The position numbers were made by a program, and so were the translations under genes. From Geomicrobium sp. JCM 19039 (lineage in GTDB: Bacteria; Bacillota; Bacilli; Bacillales; Marinococcaceae), in the NCBI RefSeq assembly GCF_000698145.1, contig NZ_BAXB01000002.1:349939-413938 (forward strand): a stretch of DNA of 64,000 bases, read 5' to 3'. The notes under the pieces were generated by a model, which had not been told where the DNA came from, made no database searches, and worked only from the letters and a program-made list of their open reading frames with translations. Shown piece after piece: positions 10,089-20,251 of this stretch. The first letter of the stretch is position 1. Each line of letters begins with the position of its first letter.

Positions 10089-10154
10089 GTACGGTAACTC
10101 CCTTCAAAATTCCATCTGTTTTCATTGATACACATCTCAATTCATTACTTATCT

Positions 10155-10183
10155 AGTTTACGAGACGAGCGGTCGAACTTCAA
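10155..10183 (-). promoter_or_regulatory. Sigma-A promoter of asnS
   Basis: On the minus strand a TTGAAG -35 box (10178-10183) and a TAAACT -10 box (10155-10160) are separated by exactly 17 bases. They lie about 70 bp before the GTG start. Confidence 0.6.
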
Positions 10184-10206
10184 GCGAAGATGTTGAATTT
10201 CCCGAT

Positions 10207-10686
10207 TTAAGGCAGTCTTAATACTTGGTTCGTACTTCCTGACTCGGCATCTACATAATGATAAATGTGACCGTCTTCTTCATCAATATAAATGACTTCG
10301 TATACATACGATCCGTCCAATAAACCGAGTGTGACACCTCGTTGTTCATCAATAGAAGACGCCTCTTCTTCGACAACGCTCCACGCCTGTTCTTTCGTTA
10401 TAAATTGATCAGCGGCGATCCGGTCAAAGCGCTCGTAGGCTTCATTAAACATCCATACTTCTTGCTGAGAGTCTTGAAGATCAACAAGCGCATTCGCCGT
10501 CCTCTCGTCCCCGTAATGATGGTCAAAATACACGACGTTTGCGACTTCATCTTCATGCATTATGCGGGTTTCCATCTCTTTTTTCGTGTCATTTATATCG
10601 CCGAATGCTGAAGAATGAACGCCGAAAAGCACGCCTGACAATACGAGCACAACAGCACCTACACTAATCGCACCAATCTTTAACAT
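10207..10686 (-). CDS. ypmB: YpmB-like membrane-anchored PepSY/DUF5590 protein
   Basis: This 159-residue protein has an N-terminal hydrophobic segment (about residues 5-25) that anchors it with the rest outside, and a PepSY-like region ending in a beta hairpin (YVYEVIYIDEEDGHIYHYVDAESG). Length, topology and position next to dinG and asnS match B. subtilis YpmB, whose function is unknown. It follows mtaD by 15 bp and probably ends that transcript. No damage is visible. Confidence 0.8.
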   Translation of the reverse strand: MLKIGAISVGAVVLVLSGVLFGVHSSAFGDINDTKKEMETRIMHEDEVANVVYFDHHYGDERTANALVDLQDSQQEVWMFNEAYERFDRIAADQFITKEQAWSVVEEEASSIDEQRGVTLGLLDGSYVYEVIYIDEEDGHIYHYVDAESGSTNQVLRLP

Positions 10687-10701
10687 ACAGACGTCCCCCT
10701 C

Positions 10702-12008
10702 TTAGTTGCTCGATTCAACCAACTGTTTTCTCGCGCGATTGGCATCATACAAGACTCGTTCTTCGTCAATCGTGAGCAATTCTTTGTTCGTCATTAGTGG
10801 ACGACCATTCACATACACGTCGCTCACATCGTTTTTGCCTGCAGCGTAGACGAGTGTTGCTGGATCAATCGTGAGCGGCTGAAGGTGTGCAGAGCGTGTA
10901 TCAATCATAATGAAGTCCGCTGCGTACCCCGCTTGAATGAACCCGCTATCTAAAAAGCCAAGAGCCCTAGCACCGTTCACTGTAGCCATCCTTAACGCCT
11001 CTTGGCTGGAAATGACTTCAGCAGACTGCAAAGCTCCTTTATGGAGCATAGCCGCTTGACGCATTTCTGCAAATATATCCAACGTATTGTTTGATGCTGC
11101 ACTATCCGTCCCTAACGAGATCCCAACGCCTCGACGATGCATGTGTGGGATCGGGGCAATGCCCGACCCGAGTTTAAGGTTACTCAATGGATTGTGAGAA
11201 ACGTTCACGTTTTATCATTCATTAGCGTGATTTCGTCCTCATCCACATGGACCGCGTGCACGAGCAAATCGCCTTCTGACAAAATGCCCCCAGTAAGAAG
11301 ATGTTCAGCGGGACGCATGCCATACGTCCGCAAGTGGTCTGCGACTTCTTTTTTTGTTTCACTCATGTGTAGCTGGATTGGCAATTGCTCTTTGGTCGCC
11401 GCTTCCCTCACATCTTCTAAAAATGTGAAACGGTTCGTATATACCGCATGTGGGAACAACCCACCTTTCAGACGCTCCGTCGGTGAGGCATTACACCGTT
11501 TTGCATAGTCGACCGCTTTGTGCAATTTCTCGCTTGCCACACTAGCACTATCAAACATCGTAATCATTCCACGTGTTAGCAATGCTTTCATGCCTGTTTC
11601 TTCTACGGCTCTTGCTGTGCCTTCACGGTTTAAGTGATACATATCCGAAAACATCGTCGTGCCGGATCGAATCATTTCGACTAGAGCAAGATTCGTCCCC
11701 GCTTCACTCATCTGTTCGGTCATTTGTGCTTCAGCGGGCCAGATCTTCTCACTGAGCCATCTTTCAAGCTCAAGGTCATCGCTCCAACCTCGAAGAAGGG
11801 TCATCGGTGAGTGGGTATGTGTGTTCACAAGCCCAGGCATCATCATTTTCCCTTTACCACTGATCACATGTGTACGTGTGTTCGAATTCGTTTCATAGTC
11901 ACCAGCTCCTACTTCTTGGAACTGCCCTTCTCTAATTACCACATACCCTCGTTCAATGACTGTCTCGCCGTCGATAATGCTCGTATCTTTTATCACGAGA
12001 TCACTCAT
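10702..12008 (-). CDS. mtaD: 5'-methylthioadenosine/S-adenosylhomocysteine deaminase, amidohydrolase (frameshifted as assembled)
   Basis: The protein belongs to the MtaD/TrzN amidohydrolases that deaminate S-adenosylhomocysteine or methylthioadenosine. Metal-binding residues are visible as H-T-H near residue 67, the His of QLHMSET, the His of HAVHVDE and the Asp of GTDSAASNN. ATG 12008 follows AAAGGAGA by 8 bases. One base is missing in an A run at 11210-11213 (AAAA should be AAAAA), splitting the gene inside the conserved N-V-N-V-S-H-N-P stretch; repair gives about 435 residues, normal for the family. It starts two bases after the dinG stop codon, so the two are translationally linked. B. 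subtilis has ypmA rather than this gene here. Substrate is inferred from family, not from context. Confidence 0.82.
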
Positions 12009-12009
12009 T

Positions 12010-14779
12010 TTATCGGTCTCCTTTTTCAGCGTAAAAATCGTTAGCAATGTCCAATACTTTGTCCGTACCGGTGTATGTGACCGGTACGTTTGGCAATGAA
12101 TCGATGAAACTTTTGCCGTACCTCGCCTCGATTAAACGTTTGTCAAGAACAAACACAAGCCCTCGGTCTGTGCTCGTACGAATCAATCGACCAAACCCTT
12201 GTTTAAATCGGAGGACGGCTTTTGGAATCGCTAGATTCATAAACGAGTTTTTGCGGTTTTTATTAAGCTCATTTGCTTTTGCTGTATATACCGGGTCATT
12301 CGGCGGCGTAAACGGTAGTCTTACGATAATGAGGGCAGACACGTCGTCTCCAGGCAAATCAATCCCTTCCCAAAACGTACTCGTGCCCATAAGAATGGAG
12401 CGTTCATGCTTTTTGAATTTCTTGATGAGCTTCCCACGCTGCTCGCCGTTTGCTCCTTGGGTGAATATGGAATAGTTTAGGTCCTCGATATACGGCTTTA
12501 ATTGTTCATACGTTTTTTGGAGCATTTCATAAGAGGTAAATAAGACGAGCATGCGTCCATTAACAGCACTTGTGAGCATGGAGATGAACTCAGTGACGCT
12601 ACTCACAAACTGTTCCTCATTTTTAACATCAGGAAAGTCACTTGGTATGAGCAATTCTGCTTGATTTTCATAGGAAAATGGTGATTTTACAACGAGCGTA
12701 TCGGTTTGATCATTCGTGAGGCCAATCTCATCCATCATGTATTGGAAGGAGCCTTTTACAGTCAAAGTAGCGGATGTAAATATGATGCTTTTTGTACACG
12801 TAAAGAGTTGTTCATCTAATTGCTTGCCGATCTGGACTGGCCTTTCGGATAAACGAATCCGATCTGCTCGTTTATCACGATCGGTTTCCATCCAATACAC
12901 ATGCTGTTCGTGCTCTTCTACGAGTAGAAATGAAAGCTGATCATGCTCATCTTTAAGATCATCTAGCAAATGCCGGACCTTTTTCCATAACACTTGCTCA
13001 CGGTCTTTTTCATCTAACGCTTCAATGGCTTGGTTCCAAGAGTGGAACGTTTGATCAACGAGCAGATCAACCCGCCTGATCGTATCCTCAACCCCACGAC
13101 CTTGAAATTGAGCAGGTCGGTAACGAACGACCGGATCGACAGACCCGCTTGCGACGGATTGCAGTTGATGAAATAACTGCAACCATTCTTGTTGCAATCC
13201 GATAAGTTCTGATTTACGATTCTTTAGCCATTCACTCGACAACGCTTTTGGATCTTCAGTCCGATTGGCCAACTCAATTTCATTGAACAGCCCTTCTCGG
13301 TCTTGAAGTCCCCACCGACCCGTCCAACGAACGAGAGCTTGATAGCTTGAGCGACGGCCGAGATGTCGACCTGCTGTCTCCTCAATTTGATGAGCCTCAT
13401 CGATGATCGCATACTGGAATTCAGGAAGCAGTTGATGCCTTGAAAAACGATCAGCAAACAAAAGGGCGTGATTCGTAATAATGAGTTGAGCCGTCTTTGC
13501 GCGCTCCAACGCTTTGTAATAGAAACACTGGTGCCAATACGCGCACTCCGCACCGACACACGTATGCGGGTCACTCTTTAGCTCATCCAAAGTGCTCGCC
13601 CTCCACTCGGCAAATTCAGTTCCTCTACATCGCCAGTTTCGGTTTCAGTAAGCCATACGAGTAGTTGACAAGCCATTAGCTGCTCATCATAGTGGGCAGG
13701 CATACGCTCCAGGAAATGTTCAAACTTCTGCACACATAGGTAATGGTCTCTCCCTTTTAAGAGAGCTGTTTTTACCGTTGTCCCTAGCGCTCGCTCCAAC
13801 TTAGGTACATCGTTTTCAAGAATCTGTTGTTGCAAGGCAATCGTATCGGTCGCAATGACGACTGGCAAATTCTCCTCAACACTTTTTACGAATGCTGGAT
13901 ATAAGTAAGCCATCGTTTTACCTGTACCGGTTGCAGCTTCAACGAGTAAGTGTTGTTCGTTTTCAAACGCGTGCCAAACCGCTTCAGCCATTTGTTGTTG
14001 CGAGCCACGAGGCTCATAATTGGGGATTACTTGATGTAATGACCTTCTTTCCCGTAAAATGAATCTCCAGAAAACGGCCCGGATTTCACAGAACCTTCCA
14101 ACTCAAACTCGATATGCTTTACCGGAAAGCTACGTAAATACTGAACATTCGGGTCCGGTGCTTTTTCGCGCGCGTCTTTCAAACAGTCGTACACCAACTG
14201 TTGTAATCCGGAACTCATCCCCGCTGTAAATGGCTCCATTTTCATGACGGTTGCTTTTGGTAATGAGCGTAGCTTCTCTTCCATTTTTATGAGGATTTCT
14301 GCAGTCACATGAGCGTCACTGCCCGCCCTGTGTGGGGCGTTATGACCGAAAGAAAAATGTTGTGCAATCGCCGATAACCGGTAGCTATCGAGTGTCGGAT
14401 ACACCATGCGAGCCATTTCTACCGTGTCCAAAACTGGACCTTCAAAAGGTGCATAGCCCGCATTTTCAAGGGCGACGTTAATAAACTGCAAATCAAAATC
14501 TGCGCGGTGAGCGACAAAGCAACTTCCGTCCAATGCTTGGAGAAGCTCGGGTACAATCGCTTCAAATGACGGAGCGTCTTGAAGATCCTCGCTTCGTATA
14601 CCTGTCAGCTGCTCAATGAAAAGTGGAATATTACGGTCCGAATAGACGAGCGAGGAAAACGTATGCACCACTTTCATCTTTTCGATCACCGTCATGCCGA
14701 CTTCTATGATCTGATCTCCTGCTGTCGGACGGTTGCCCGTCGTTTCTACATCGATTACGACATAACGGTCTACATTCAT
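12010..14779 (-). CDS. dinG: DinG-type ATP-dependent helicase with N-terminal DEDD exonuclease (two frameshifts as assembled)
   Basis: This is the long DinG of Firmicutes, a fusion of a 3'-5' exonuclease and an XPD-like helicase acting on DNA repair intermediates. Residues 1-170 hold the exonuclease motifs VIDVETTG, HRADFDLQF and HRAGSDAH. The helicase has Walker A ATGTGKT and a D-E-A-H box. A Cys in HYLCVQKFE plus a C-x5-C-x5-C cluster in the next segment align with the iron-sulfur cysteines of E. coli DinG. Single missing bases near 14033 and at 13599-13601 break the frame; repair gives about 924 residues, close to the B. subtilis length of about 930. ATG 14779 follows GTAGGAGG. It lies between panC and mtaD. 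Confidence 0.88.
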
Positions 14780-14795
14780 AAAATCCTCCTACCCA

Positions 14796-15635
14796 TTACT
14801 CCACAGTAAAAATAATATTATCGATCAGCCTAGCTTTTGAGTAGCGAATCGCAGCTGCTAGTACGTACTCACCACTCGGCAACTCATTCGTTGACGCTTG
14901 AAGAGTTGGAAATGTTTTTAGTTCAACGTACTCCACGCTTGCTTCCATATTGCTTAACGCATCCGTCACTCTTTTTAGTACGTCTTTTCGGCTTTTGTTT
15001 TCTTTTAATTCAGCGACAGCTTTTCTAAGCGTTTGGTAAAGCTCTGGTGCATCTTTTCGTTCTTGTTCAGTTAAATATTGATTTCTTGAAGATAAGGCCA
15101 AGCCGTCGTGGTCTCGAACGGTCGGACCACCAACGATCGTAGTATTGATTAGAAAATCGGTAGCCATTTGCTTGATGATCGCAAGCTGCTGGGCATCTTT
15201 TTGACCGAAATAAGCACGATCTGGACGAATGATTTGTAAAAATTTCATCACAACCGTCGCCATACCGTTAAAATGGCCAGGGCGATTCTTCCCACAAAGC
15301 TCTTCGCCTAATTCACCCACATCGATCATCATGATTTGTTTTTGCTCGTAAAGATCATGAACTTCTGGAAGCCAAACAACGTCCGCGCCCGCAGATTGAG
15401 CTTTCTCTAAATCCACTTCCGGGGTGCGGGGGTACGTCTCATAATCTTCTCCTTCACCAAACTGTAAAGGGTTAATGAAAATCGTAACGACGACTTGATC
15501 GGATTCTTGCTTGGCTTGACGAATGAGAGATAGGTGACCTTCATGAAGGGCTCCCATCGTCGGCACGAGACCAACGACTCCTTGCAACCGGCTACGAGTT
15601 TGTTGAAACTCTAACTTTGAACGGACAATTTTCAT
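14796..15635 (-). CDS. panC: Pantothenate synthetase
   Basis: PanC condenses pantoate and beta-alanine with ATP to make pantothenate. The 279-residue protein shows the nucleotide-binding VPTMGALHEGH motif with H-x-G-H at about residues 31-37, the FGQKDAQQL segment and the S-S-R-N-Q-Y-L pantoate/ATP motif. Its start overlaps the panB stop in an ATGA junction, so the two are translationally coupled. panD (aspartate decarboxylase), which follows panC in B. subtilis, is missing here; dinG begins 16 bp downstream. Confidence 0.96.
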   Translation of the reverse strand: MKIVRSKLEFQQTRSRLQGVVGLVPTMGALHEGHLSLIRQAKQESDQVVVTIFINPLQFGEGEDYETYPRTPEVDLEKAQSAGADVVWLPEVHDLYEQKQIMMIDVGELGEELCGKNRPGHFNGMATVVMKFLQIIRPDRAYFGQKDAQQLAIIKQMATDFLINTTIVGGPTVRDHDGLALSSRNQYLTEQERKDAPELYQTLRKAVAELKENKSRKDVLKRVTDALSNMEASVEYVELKTFPTLQASTNELPSGEYVLAAAIRYSKARLIDNIIFTVE

Positions 15636-16448
15636 TGTTTTGCCCCTTGTTTTCTTGCTGAGAACGTGTGGGCTTCCGTTGGAAAAGCACCCGTTTTCAC
15701 TTCATGATGATACAGCTGTACCGCCTCTTTCATCTGATCATAAACGTTGGCGTAAGTTTTCACGAATTTCGGCAGTTTACCTGTGGTTAGTCCGACACAA
15801 TCATGGAAGACGAGCACTTGCCCATCAGCAATTCCTGCGCCAATGCCAATAACCGGAATCTCAACGGCTTCTCGAACACGATTCGTGACGACTTGAGGTA
15901 CGCACTCTAATACAAGTGCGAATGCACCGGTTTCAGCAATTCGCTTACTTTCGGCCACGATCCGTGCCTCCTCTTCTTGGCTACGACCTTGAACTTTAAA
16001 ACCACCGAGTACAGTACTTGACTGCGGCGTTAAGCCGAGGTGACCCATGACTGCCACACCTCCTGCGGTTAATTGCTGGATACTTTCCACCATCAAATCG
16101 GTGCATCCTTCGAGCTTTACCGCATGAGCTCCGCCTTGTTGGATCATCGTTCGCGCATTCCCTACGGTCTCACTTATGGACCCATGATAAGTCATAAACG
16201 GCAAATCCGCTACAATAAACGTATCCTTTGCCCCTCGCCGTACTGCACGGGTATGCAAAACCATGTCATCTAGCGTTACAGGTTGTGTTCCGTCATAACC
16301 GTGCACAACCATGCCAACAGAATCACCGACGAGAATCATATCCACGTCTGCTTCTTCAACGATTCGACGTTGGTGCATCATAAGCCGTCATCATAGAAAT
16401 CATTTCTTCATTTTGCTTCATCTTCAAAAAATCAATCGTTTGCTTCAT
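15632..16448 (-). CDS. panB: 3-methyl-2-oxobutanoate hydroxymethyltransferase (frameshifted as assembled)
   Basis: PanB makes ketopantoate, the first step of pantothenate synthesis. The true start is ATG 16448, eight bases after GGGAGGGAG; it reads through D-F-L-K-M-K and M-T-A-Y-D-A-P-T-S and then loses frame near 16366. Two bases of a CGCG context appear to be missing (or one is inserted). The rest carries the family motifs DMILVGDSVGMV, KLEGC, GHLGLTPQ and PVIGIGAG. The repaired length is about 272 residues. The ATG at 16381 is downstream of the break and is not the natural start. panB is preceded by a good sigma-A promoter and overlaps panC. Confidence 0.9.
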
Positions 16449-16487
16449 TGTCTTCTCCCTCCCATAATTAGAGGGAGCGTCTGATGG

Positions 16488-16515
16488 ATCATAGCGTTCC
16501 CTCCGTCCCTGTCAA
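16488..16515 (-). promoter_or_regulatory. Sigma-A promoter of panB-panC-dinG
   Basis: The minus strand has a perfect TTGACA (16510-16515), a 16-base spacer and TATGAT (16488-16493), with transcription expected near 16481 and a leader of about 30 bases before panB. Confidence 0.85.
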
Positions 16516-16626
16516 CAGTGATCAAGGCAGATTTACTACTTACAATTACCGGTAAACCATGTACAGCTCCGTAGTGGATGCCGTCATTTCATACACCTTC
16601 AGTATAGCAAAAACAAACGCACGGTT

Positions 16627-17594
16627 CTATTGTAGATCCCCACTATAAATGAGCCGTTCAACTCCGGTCTCGTCTTCTAACCTAAGAACACCATCATCTG
16701 TAATGCCAACCATCTTACCTTTAACGACACGGTGCTGATCCGTCACCGTCACTGTCTGACCGTAAAGCAACGCCCGCCTTTCCCAGTCATTACGAATGCT
16801 TTGAAACCCTTCGTTGATCCAACGTTCATACTCGTGTTCAAACTCGGAAAAGATCTCTTGAAGCAATTGCTTTCGATTCCAAGATTGTTTCGTCTCAATG
16901 TATAGCGAAGAAGCTTTTTGCTCCAAACCTCTCTCCACCATCTCTTGAGTCGTTTCATTCACATTCAATCCAATGCCCGCAACCATCATTTCCACACGAC
17001 TTCCTTCAGCTTGCACCTCTGTTAGAATGCCTGCAATCTTCTTTGAACCGATGTACAAATCATTCGGCCACTTAATGCTCACACTCACATTCGCTACCTT
17101 TTCACACGCTTTTGCAACAGCTACAGCCGTCACCAATGTTAGTTGGGGAGCCGTGTGAAGTGGAAGGTGCGGGGTTACGAGTAACGAGAACATAATGCCT
17201 TTGGATTGAGGGGCCTGCCAAGGTCGGCTCATTCGCCTCTGCCGCTCGTTTGTTCTTCAGTCGTAACCACTGCCCCGTGCACAGCCCCTTGTTTGTACCA
17301 TTCCTTCATCACATCTTGTGTAGAGGAGACGACAGGCTCATAACGGACATATTGACCGATATGCTTCGTATTAAGCCCTTTTCGCACTTCAGACTCATTG
17401 AGCGTATTGGGACGTGAAACAATTCGATAGCCACGACGAGGTACCGCTTCAATCCCATATCCTTCTTGGCGTAATGATTCAATATGCTTCCACACCGCCG
17501 TTCTTGATACGTTCAAATGATCGCTAATTTCTTGACCTGAACGGTACGTTCGATTGGCATCTTCAAGCAGTTCCAGCAATTTAGTCTTCATCAT
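16627..17594 (-). CDS. birA: Biotin-[acetyl-CoA-carboxylase] ligase and biotin repressor (frameshifted as assembled)
   Basis: BirA attaches biotin to acetyl-CoA carboxylase and, with its N-terminal helix-turn-helix, represses biotin genes. Residues 1-65 form the winged HTH (EISDHLNVSRTAVWKHI). The catalytic part has T-S-G-R-G-R-x-x-R-P-W, the biotin/AMP loop, and KWPNDLY. A single C is missing at about 17235, so G-R-G-R-M reads as G-R-G-E-stop; repair gives about 322 residues. It overlaps the end of cca by 14 bp, the same arrangement as in B. subtilis, and is the last gene of the ypjD-dapB-mgsA-bshA-cca-birA unit. Confidence 0.9.
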
Positions 17595-18699
17595 CCAGCT
17601 CCTTTGCCCTTTGCCATAAGGTTTGTTTATCGTTTTTTAATGTTCCTTCAACAACTTCGCTCTCCAACCGCTCCATCATGTGTCCGAGCCAACGACCGGG
17701 TGTACGTTGAAAATGAGTCAATAACTCTTTAGGTTGTAACAAAAGATCCATTCGTGTCTCGATGGGGATAAGGTTTCCTAATTGCTTTATTTGTTCCTCT
17801 CTTGAAGTGAACTGCTCATCTACAACGCTCACTAGCCGGTCCACTTGCAGATGTACGTGCACCCCATATGTGTAAATGTCTCGTTTAGACGGTGCGTGTG
17901 TTCGTACGCCTTGCATCAACCGATGCCGCATGTGATACGCATGTACATCAGATGTAGCCAGTCCCCATTTTCGAAAGACGGGGGTCATATCCACTTTCCA
18001 TTGATCAGACAAAAGCAGCCACCGCTCCCACTCCTCTTTTACACCATAAAACGAGAGGGCGCTTGTTTTCGTATACTCGGGCAAAATGTACGGCAACACG
18101 TGTTCATGATTTAGTTCATTAAGAACCGCTTCTGCATTTGAGCTCGTGATTATTTTCCTCATTTCCAAACCGATCCGCTCTTTTGCAACATCGCGCAGTT
18201 TGTATTTCTCCGTGTGAATGGCTTTCATCGTTTGCACAGAAATGATAAACCCGGATGCCGACCTGAAACGAAACGCACGTAAAATACGGACTGGATCTGC
18301 ATACAAGCTTTTTAGGGAAGCAAGCTGTATGGTTTTTTGCTCGAGTGCTCTTTTACCATCTAGTGGATCAATGACATTCCCCGAAACGTCAATAGCCATC
18401 GCATTCATTGTGAAATCACGTTGCCGTAGATGAGAGACGATGTTTGTCCCTTCCCATTGGCTTACATCGACCGACACGTCTCGTTTAAAATGAAGGAGCG
18501 GCACTTTTGTTGCAATGAGTGCCGCTCCTTCAATCCGCTCATACAAAGTTGACAGCGGTTCATTGGTTACCATATCAACATCTTTTGGGCACGTTCCTTG
18601 TAGCCAATCTCTCACCGCACCGCCAACGACGTACACTTCAAATTCATCCGCTCGAAGAAGGGCAAACAACGGCTGAAACGGGTGATTAATGGCAGGCAT
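17581..18699 (-). CDS. cca: CCA tRNA nucleotidyltransferase
   Basis: This enzyme adds or repairs the 3'-CCA end of tRNAs. The class II signature is seen early: YVVGGAVRDWLQG followed by K-D-V-D-M-V-T (the G-S/G and D-x-D metal site), then RDFTMNAMA and the DP-x-R-I-L-R-A-F-R motif. I start it at ATG 18699 (M-P-A-I-N-H-P), which overlaps the 3' end of bshA by 14 bp; an earlier in-frame ATG at 18741 would add 14 unlike residues. Length is about 372 residues. It overlaps birA downstream. Confidence 0.93.
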   Translation of the reverse strand: MPAINHPFQPLFALLRADEFEVYVVGGAVRDWLQGTCPKDVDMVTNEPLSTLYERIEGAALIATKVPLLHFKRDVSVDVSQWEGTNIVSHLRQRDFTMNAMAIDVSGNVIDPLDGKRALEQKTIQLASLKSLYADPVRILRAFRFRSASGFIISVQTMKAIHTEKYKLRDVAKERIGLEMRKIITSSNAEAVLNELNHEHVLPYILPEYTKTSALSFYGVKEEWERWLLLSDQWKVDMTPVFRKWGLATSDVHAYHMRHRLMQGVRTHAPSKRDIYTYGVHVHLQVDRLVSVVDEQFTSREEQIKQLGNLIPIETRMDLLLQPKELLTHFQRTPGRWLGHMMERLESEVVEGTLKNDKQTLWQRAKELDDED

Positions 18700-19825
18700 C
18701 TTGTAACATCCGATAATATAGTGCTTCGTATTGTGGGACAATCACATCTTTACTAAAGTTCGTAAGCGCTCGTTTTCTGCTATTTGCTGAGTATCGTTGC
18801 CAAGTTTCTTTATCCGCGAGCAATCGCACGGCCTCTTCAGCTGCCTGCTCGTATTCGTACACAGGCACAATGATGCCCGTTTCTTCGTGCACGACGACTT
18901 CGGAGATGCCACCGATGTTTGCACCGATGACTGGAACCCCGACACTCATTGCTTCTAACGCGGCCAGTCCAAAGCTTTCTTTTTCAGATAGTAGCAGTTT
19001 CACATCTCCGATTGCCAAAAGTTGAAACACTTGCATTTGATTTCCTAAAAAGAATACACAATCATCTAACCCTAAAGATTTCACGAGTGTCTCCATCACA
19101 TGTCGGTCTGGACCGTCACCGATCAGATAGAGTTTACTTTTCACTTGGCTCTGAATGAGCGCAAAAGCACGAATTACATCATCCACGCGTTTCACACCGC
19201 GAAAATTCGACATATGTACGATCACTTTTTCGTCATCTTGAATGTTGAATTGCTCGCGTATGAGATGACGGTTCACGTCAACAAGCTCTCGTTCATCGAC
19301 AAAGTTATATACGGTGTCGATTGAATTTTTAATATCAAGCATGTCATACGTTTGTTTTACAAGAAAGTCGGACACCGCCGTCACTTGATCGGAACGATTT
19401 ATGCCATGTTCAATGATGTTTGCGAGCGACGGATCTTCTGCAAGCACGGTAATGTCCGTTCCGTGAAGCGTCGTCATCACTTTCACATCCCCACCTAACA
19501 TGTCTTTGGCAAGAGAAGCAGAAATGGCGTGCGGAACGGCATAGTGGACATGCAAGAGGTCGAGTTCATGTTTTCGAGCAACTTCTGCCATCTTACTGGC
19601 TAACGTCAAATCATAGGGAGGGTAGCGAAACACTTGATATTGATTGACAACCACTTCATGAAAGAAAATGTTTGGGTGAACTTGTTGTAGTCGAAACGGC
19701 AGGCTGGACGTAATGAAATGGATTTCATGTCCCCGTTCAGCAAGACGAATGCCCAGCTCCGTCGCCACGACACCAGACCCGCCAACCGTCGGATAACACG
19801 TAATCCCAATTTTTAACGGCCGCAT
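18686..19825 (-). CDS. bshA: N-acetyl-alpha-D-glucosaminyl L-malate synthase (bacillithiol synthesis)
   Basis: BshA is the GT-B fold glycosyltransferase that joins UDP-GlcNAc and malate in the first step of bacillithiol synthesis. The 379-residue protein has the N-terminal G-G-S-G loop (CYPTVGGSGVVATELG) and the donor site E-S-F-G-L-A-A-L-E-A-M with the E-x7-E motif. In B. subtilis the deacetylase bshB1 sits between bshA and mgsA, but here bshA follows mgsA directly with a two-base gap, so the deacetylase must be elsewhere. It overlaps cca downstream. Confidence 0.95.
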   Translation of the reverse strand: MRPLKIGITCYPTVGGSGVVATELGIRLAERGHEIHFITSSLPFRLQQVHPNIFFHEVVVNQYQVFRYPPYDLTLASKMAEVARKHELDLLHVHYAVPHAISASLAKDMLGGDVKVMTTLHGTDITVLAEDPSLANIIEHGINRSDQVTAVSDFLVKQTYDMLDIKNSIDTVYNFVDERELVDVNRHLIREQFNIQDDEKVIVHMSNFRGVKRVDDVIRAFALIQSQVKSKLYLIGDGPDRHVMETLVKSLGLDDCVFFLGNQMQVFQLLAIGDVKLLLSEKESFGLAALEAMSVGVPVIGANIGGISEVVVHEETGIIVPVYEYEQAAEEAVRLLADKETWQRYSANSRKRALTNFSKDVIVPQYEALYYRMLQDACH

Positions 19826-19826
19826 G

Positions 19827-20234
19827 CTACCCTTCCTCTTTCTGCATCACTTCACGAAATGTAAAGCGACCGTCTTTCATGCCATTAATTAATATTTCTG
19901 CAGTTCCCATGTTCGTCGCAATTGGCACTTGATGAACATCGCACAATCGAATGAGCGCTGCAATATCTGGCTCGTGAGGTTGTGCAGTTAGTGGATCGCG
20001 AAAAAAAAGCACCAAGTCCAATCCATTCGTTGCCACACGTGCACCGAGTTGTTGGTCACCACCGAGGGGACCTGATAAATATCGCTGTATGGAAAGACCT
20101 GTTTCATCGGTAATTCTCATTCCCGTCGTTCCTGTAGCAAACAACACATGCTCTTTTAAAATGTGTTTGTACGCAATGGCAAAGTCAACCAAATCGTCTT
20201 TTTTCTTATCATGGGCAATGAGTGCAATGTTCAT
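19827..20234 (-). CDS. mgsA: Methylglyoxal synthase
   Basis: MgsA converts dihydroxyacetone phosphate into methylglyoxal, a glycolytic bypass used when phosphate is scarce. The 135-residue protein is full length and shows the ALIAHD start, the phosphate-binding ATGTTG loop and the catalytic Asp region [11 protein letters not shown]. It lies 17 bp downstream of dapB and immediately upstream of bshA. No anomaly apart from the missing bshB1. Confidence 0.95.
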   Translation of the reverse strand: MNIALIAHDKKKDDLVDFAIAYKHILKEHVLFATGTTGMRITDETGLSIQRYLSGPLGGDQQLGARVATNGLDLVLFFRDPLTAQPHEPDIAALIRLCDVHQVPIATNMGTAEILINGMKDGRFTFREVMQKEEG

Positions 20235-20251
20235 GAGTACATCTCCCTCAA

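Noticed and set aside
10089..10206. T-box riboswitch upstream of asnS
   Set aside because: The leader is too short and no AGGGTGGNACCGCG-type element is present; only a plain promoter is visible.
12010..14779. Programmed frameshifting in dinG or other split genes
   Set aside because: No common slippery site or stimulatory structure; indels of the same kind are spread over many unrelated genes.
15632..16381. panB starting at ATG 16381
   Set aside because: This start lies after the frameshift; the real N-terminus with D-F-L-K-M-K and a good ribosome-binding site starts at 16448.
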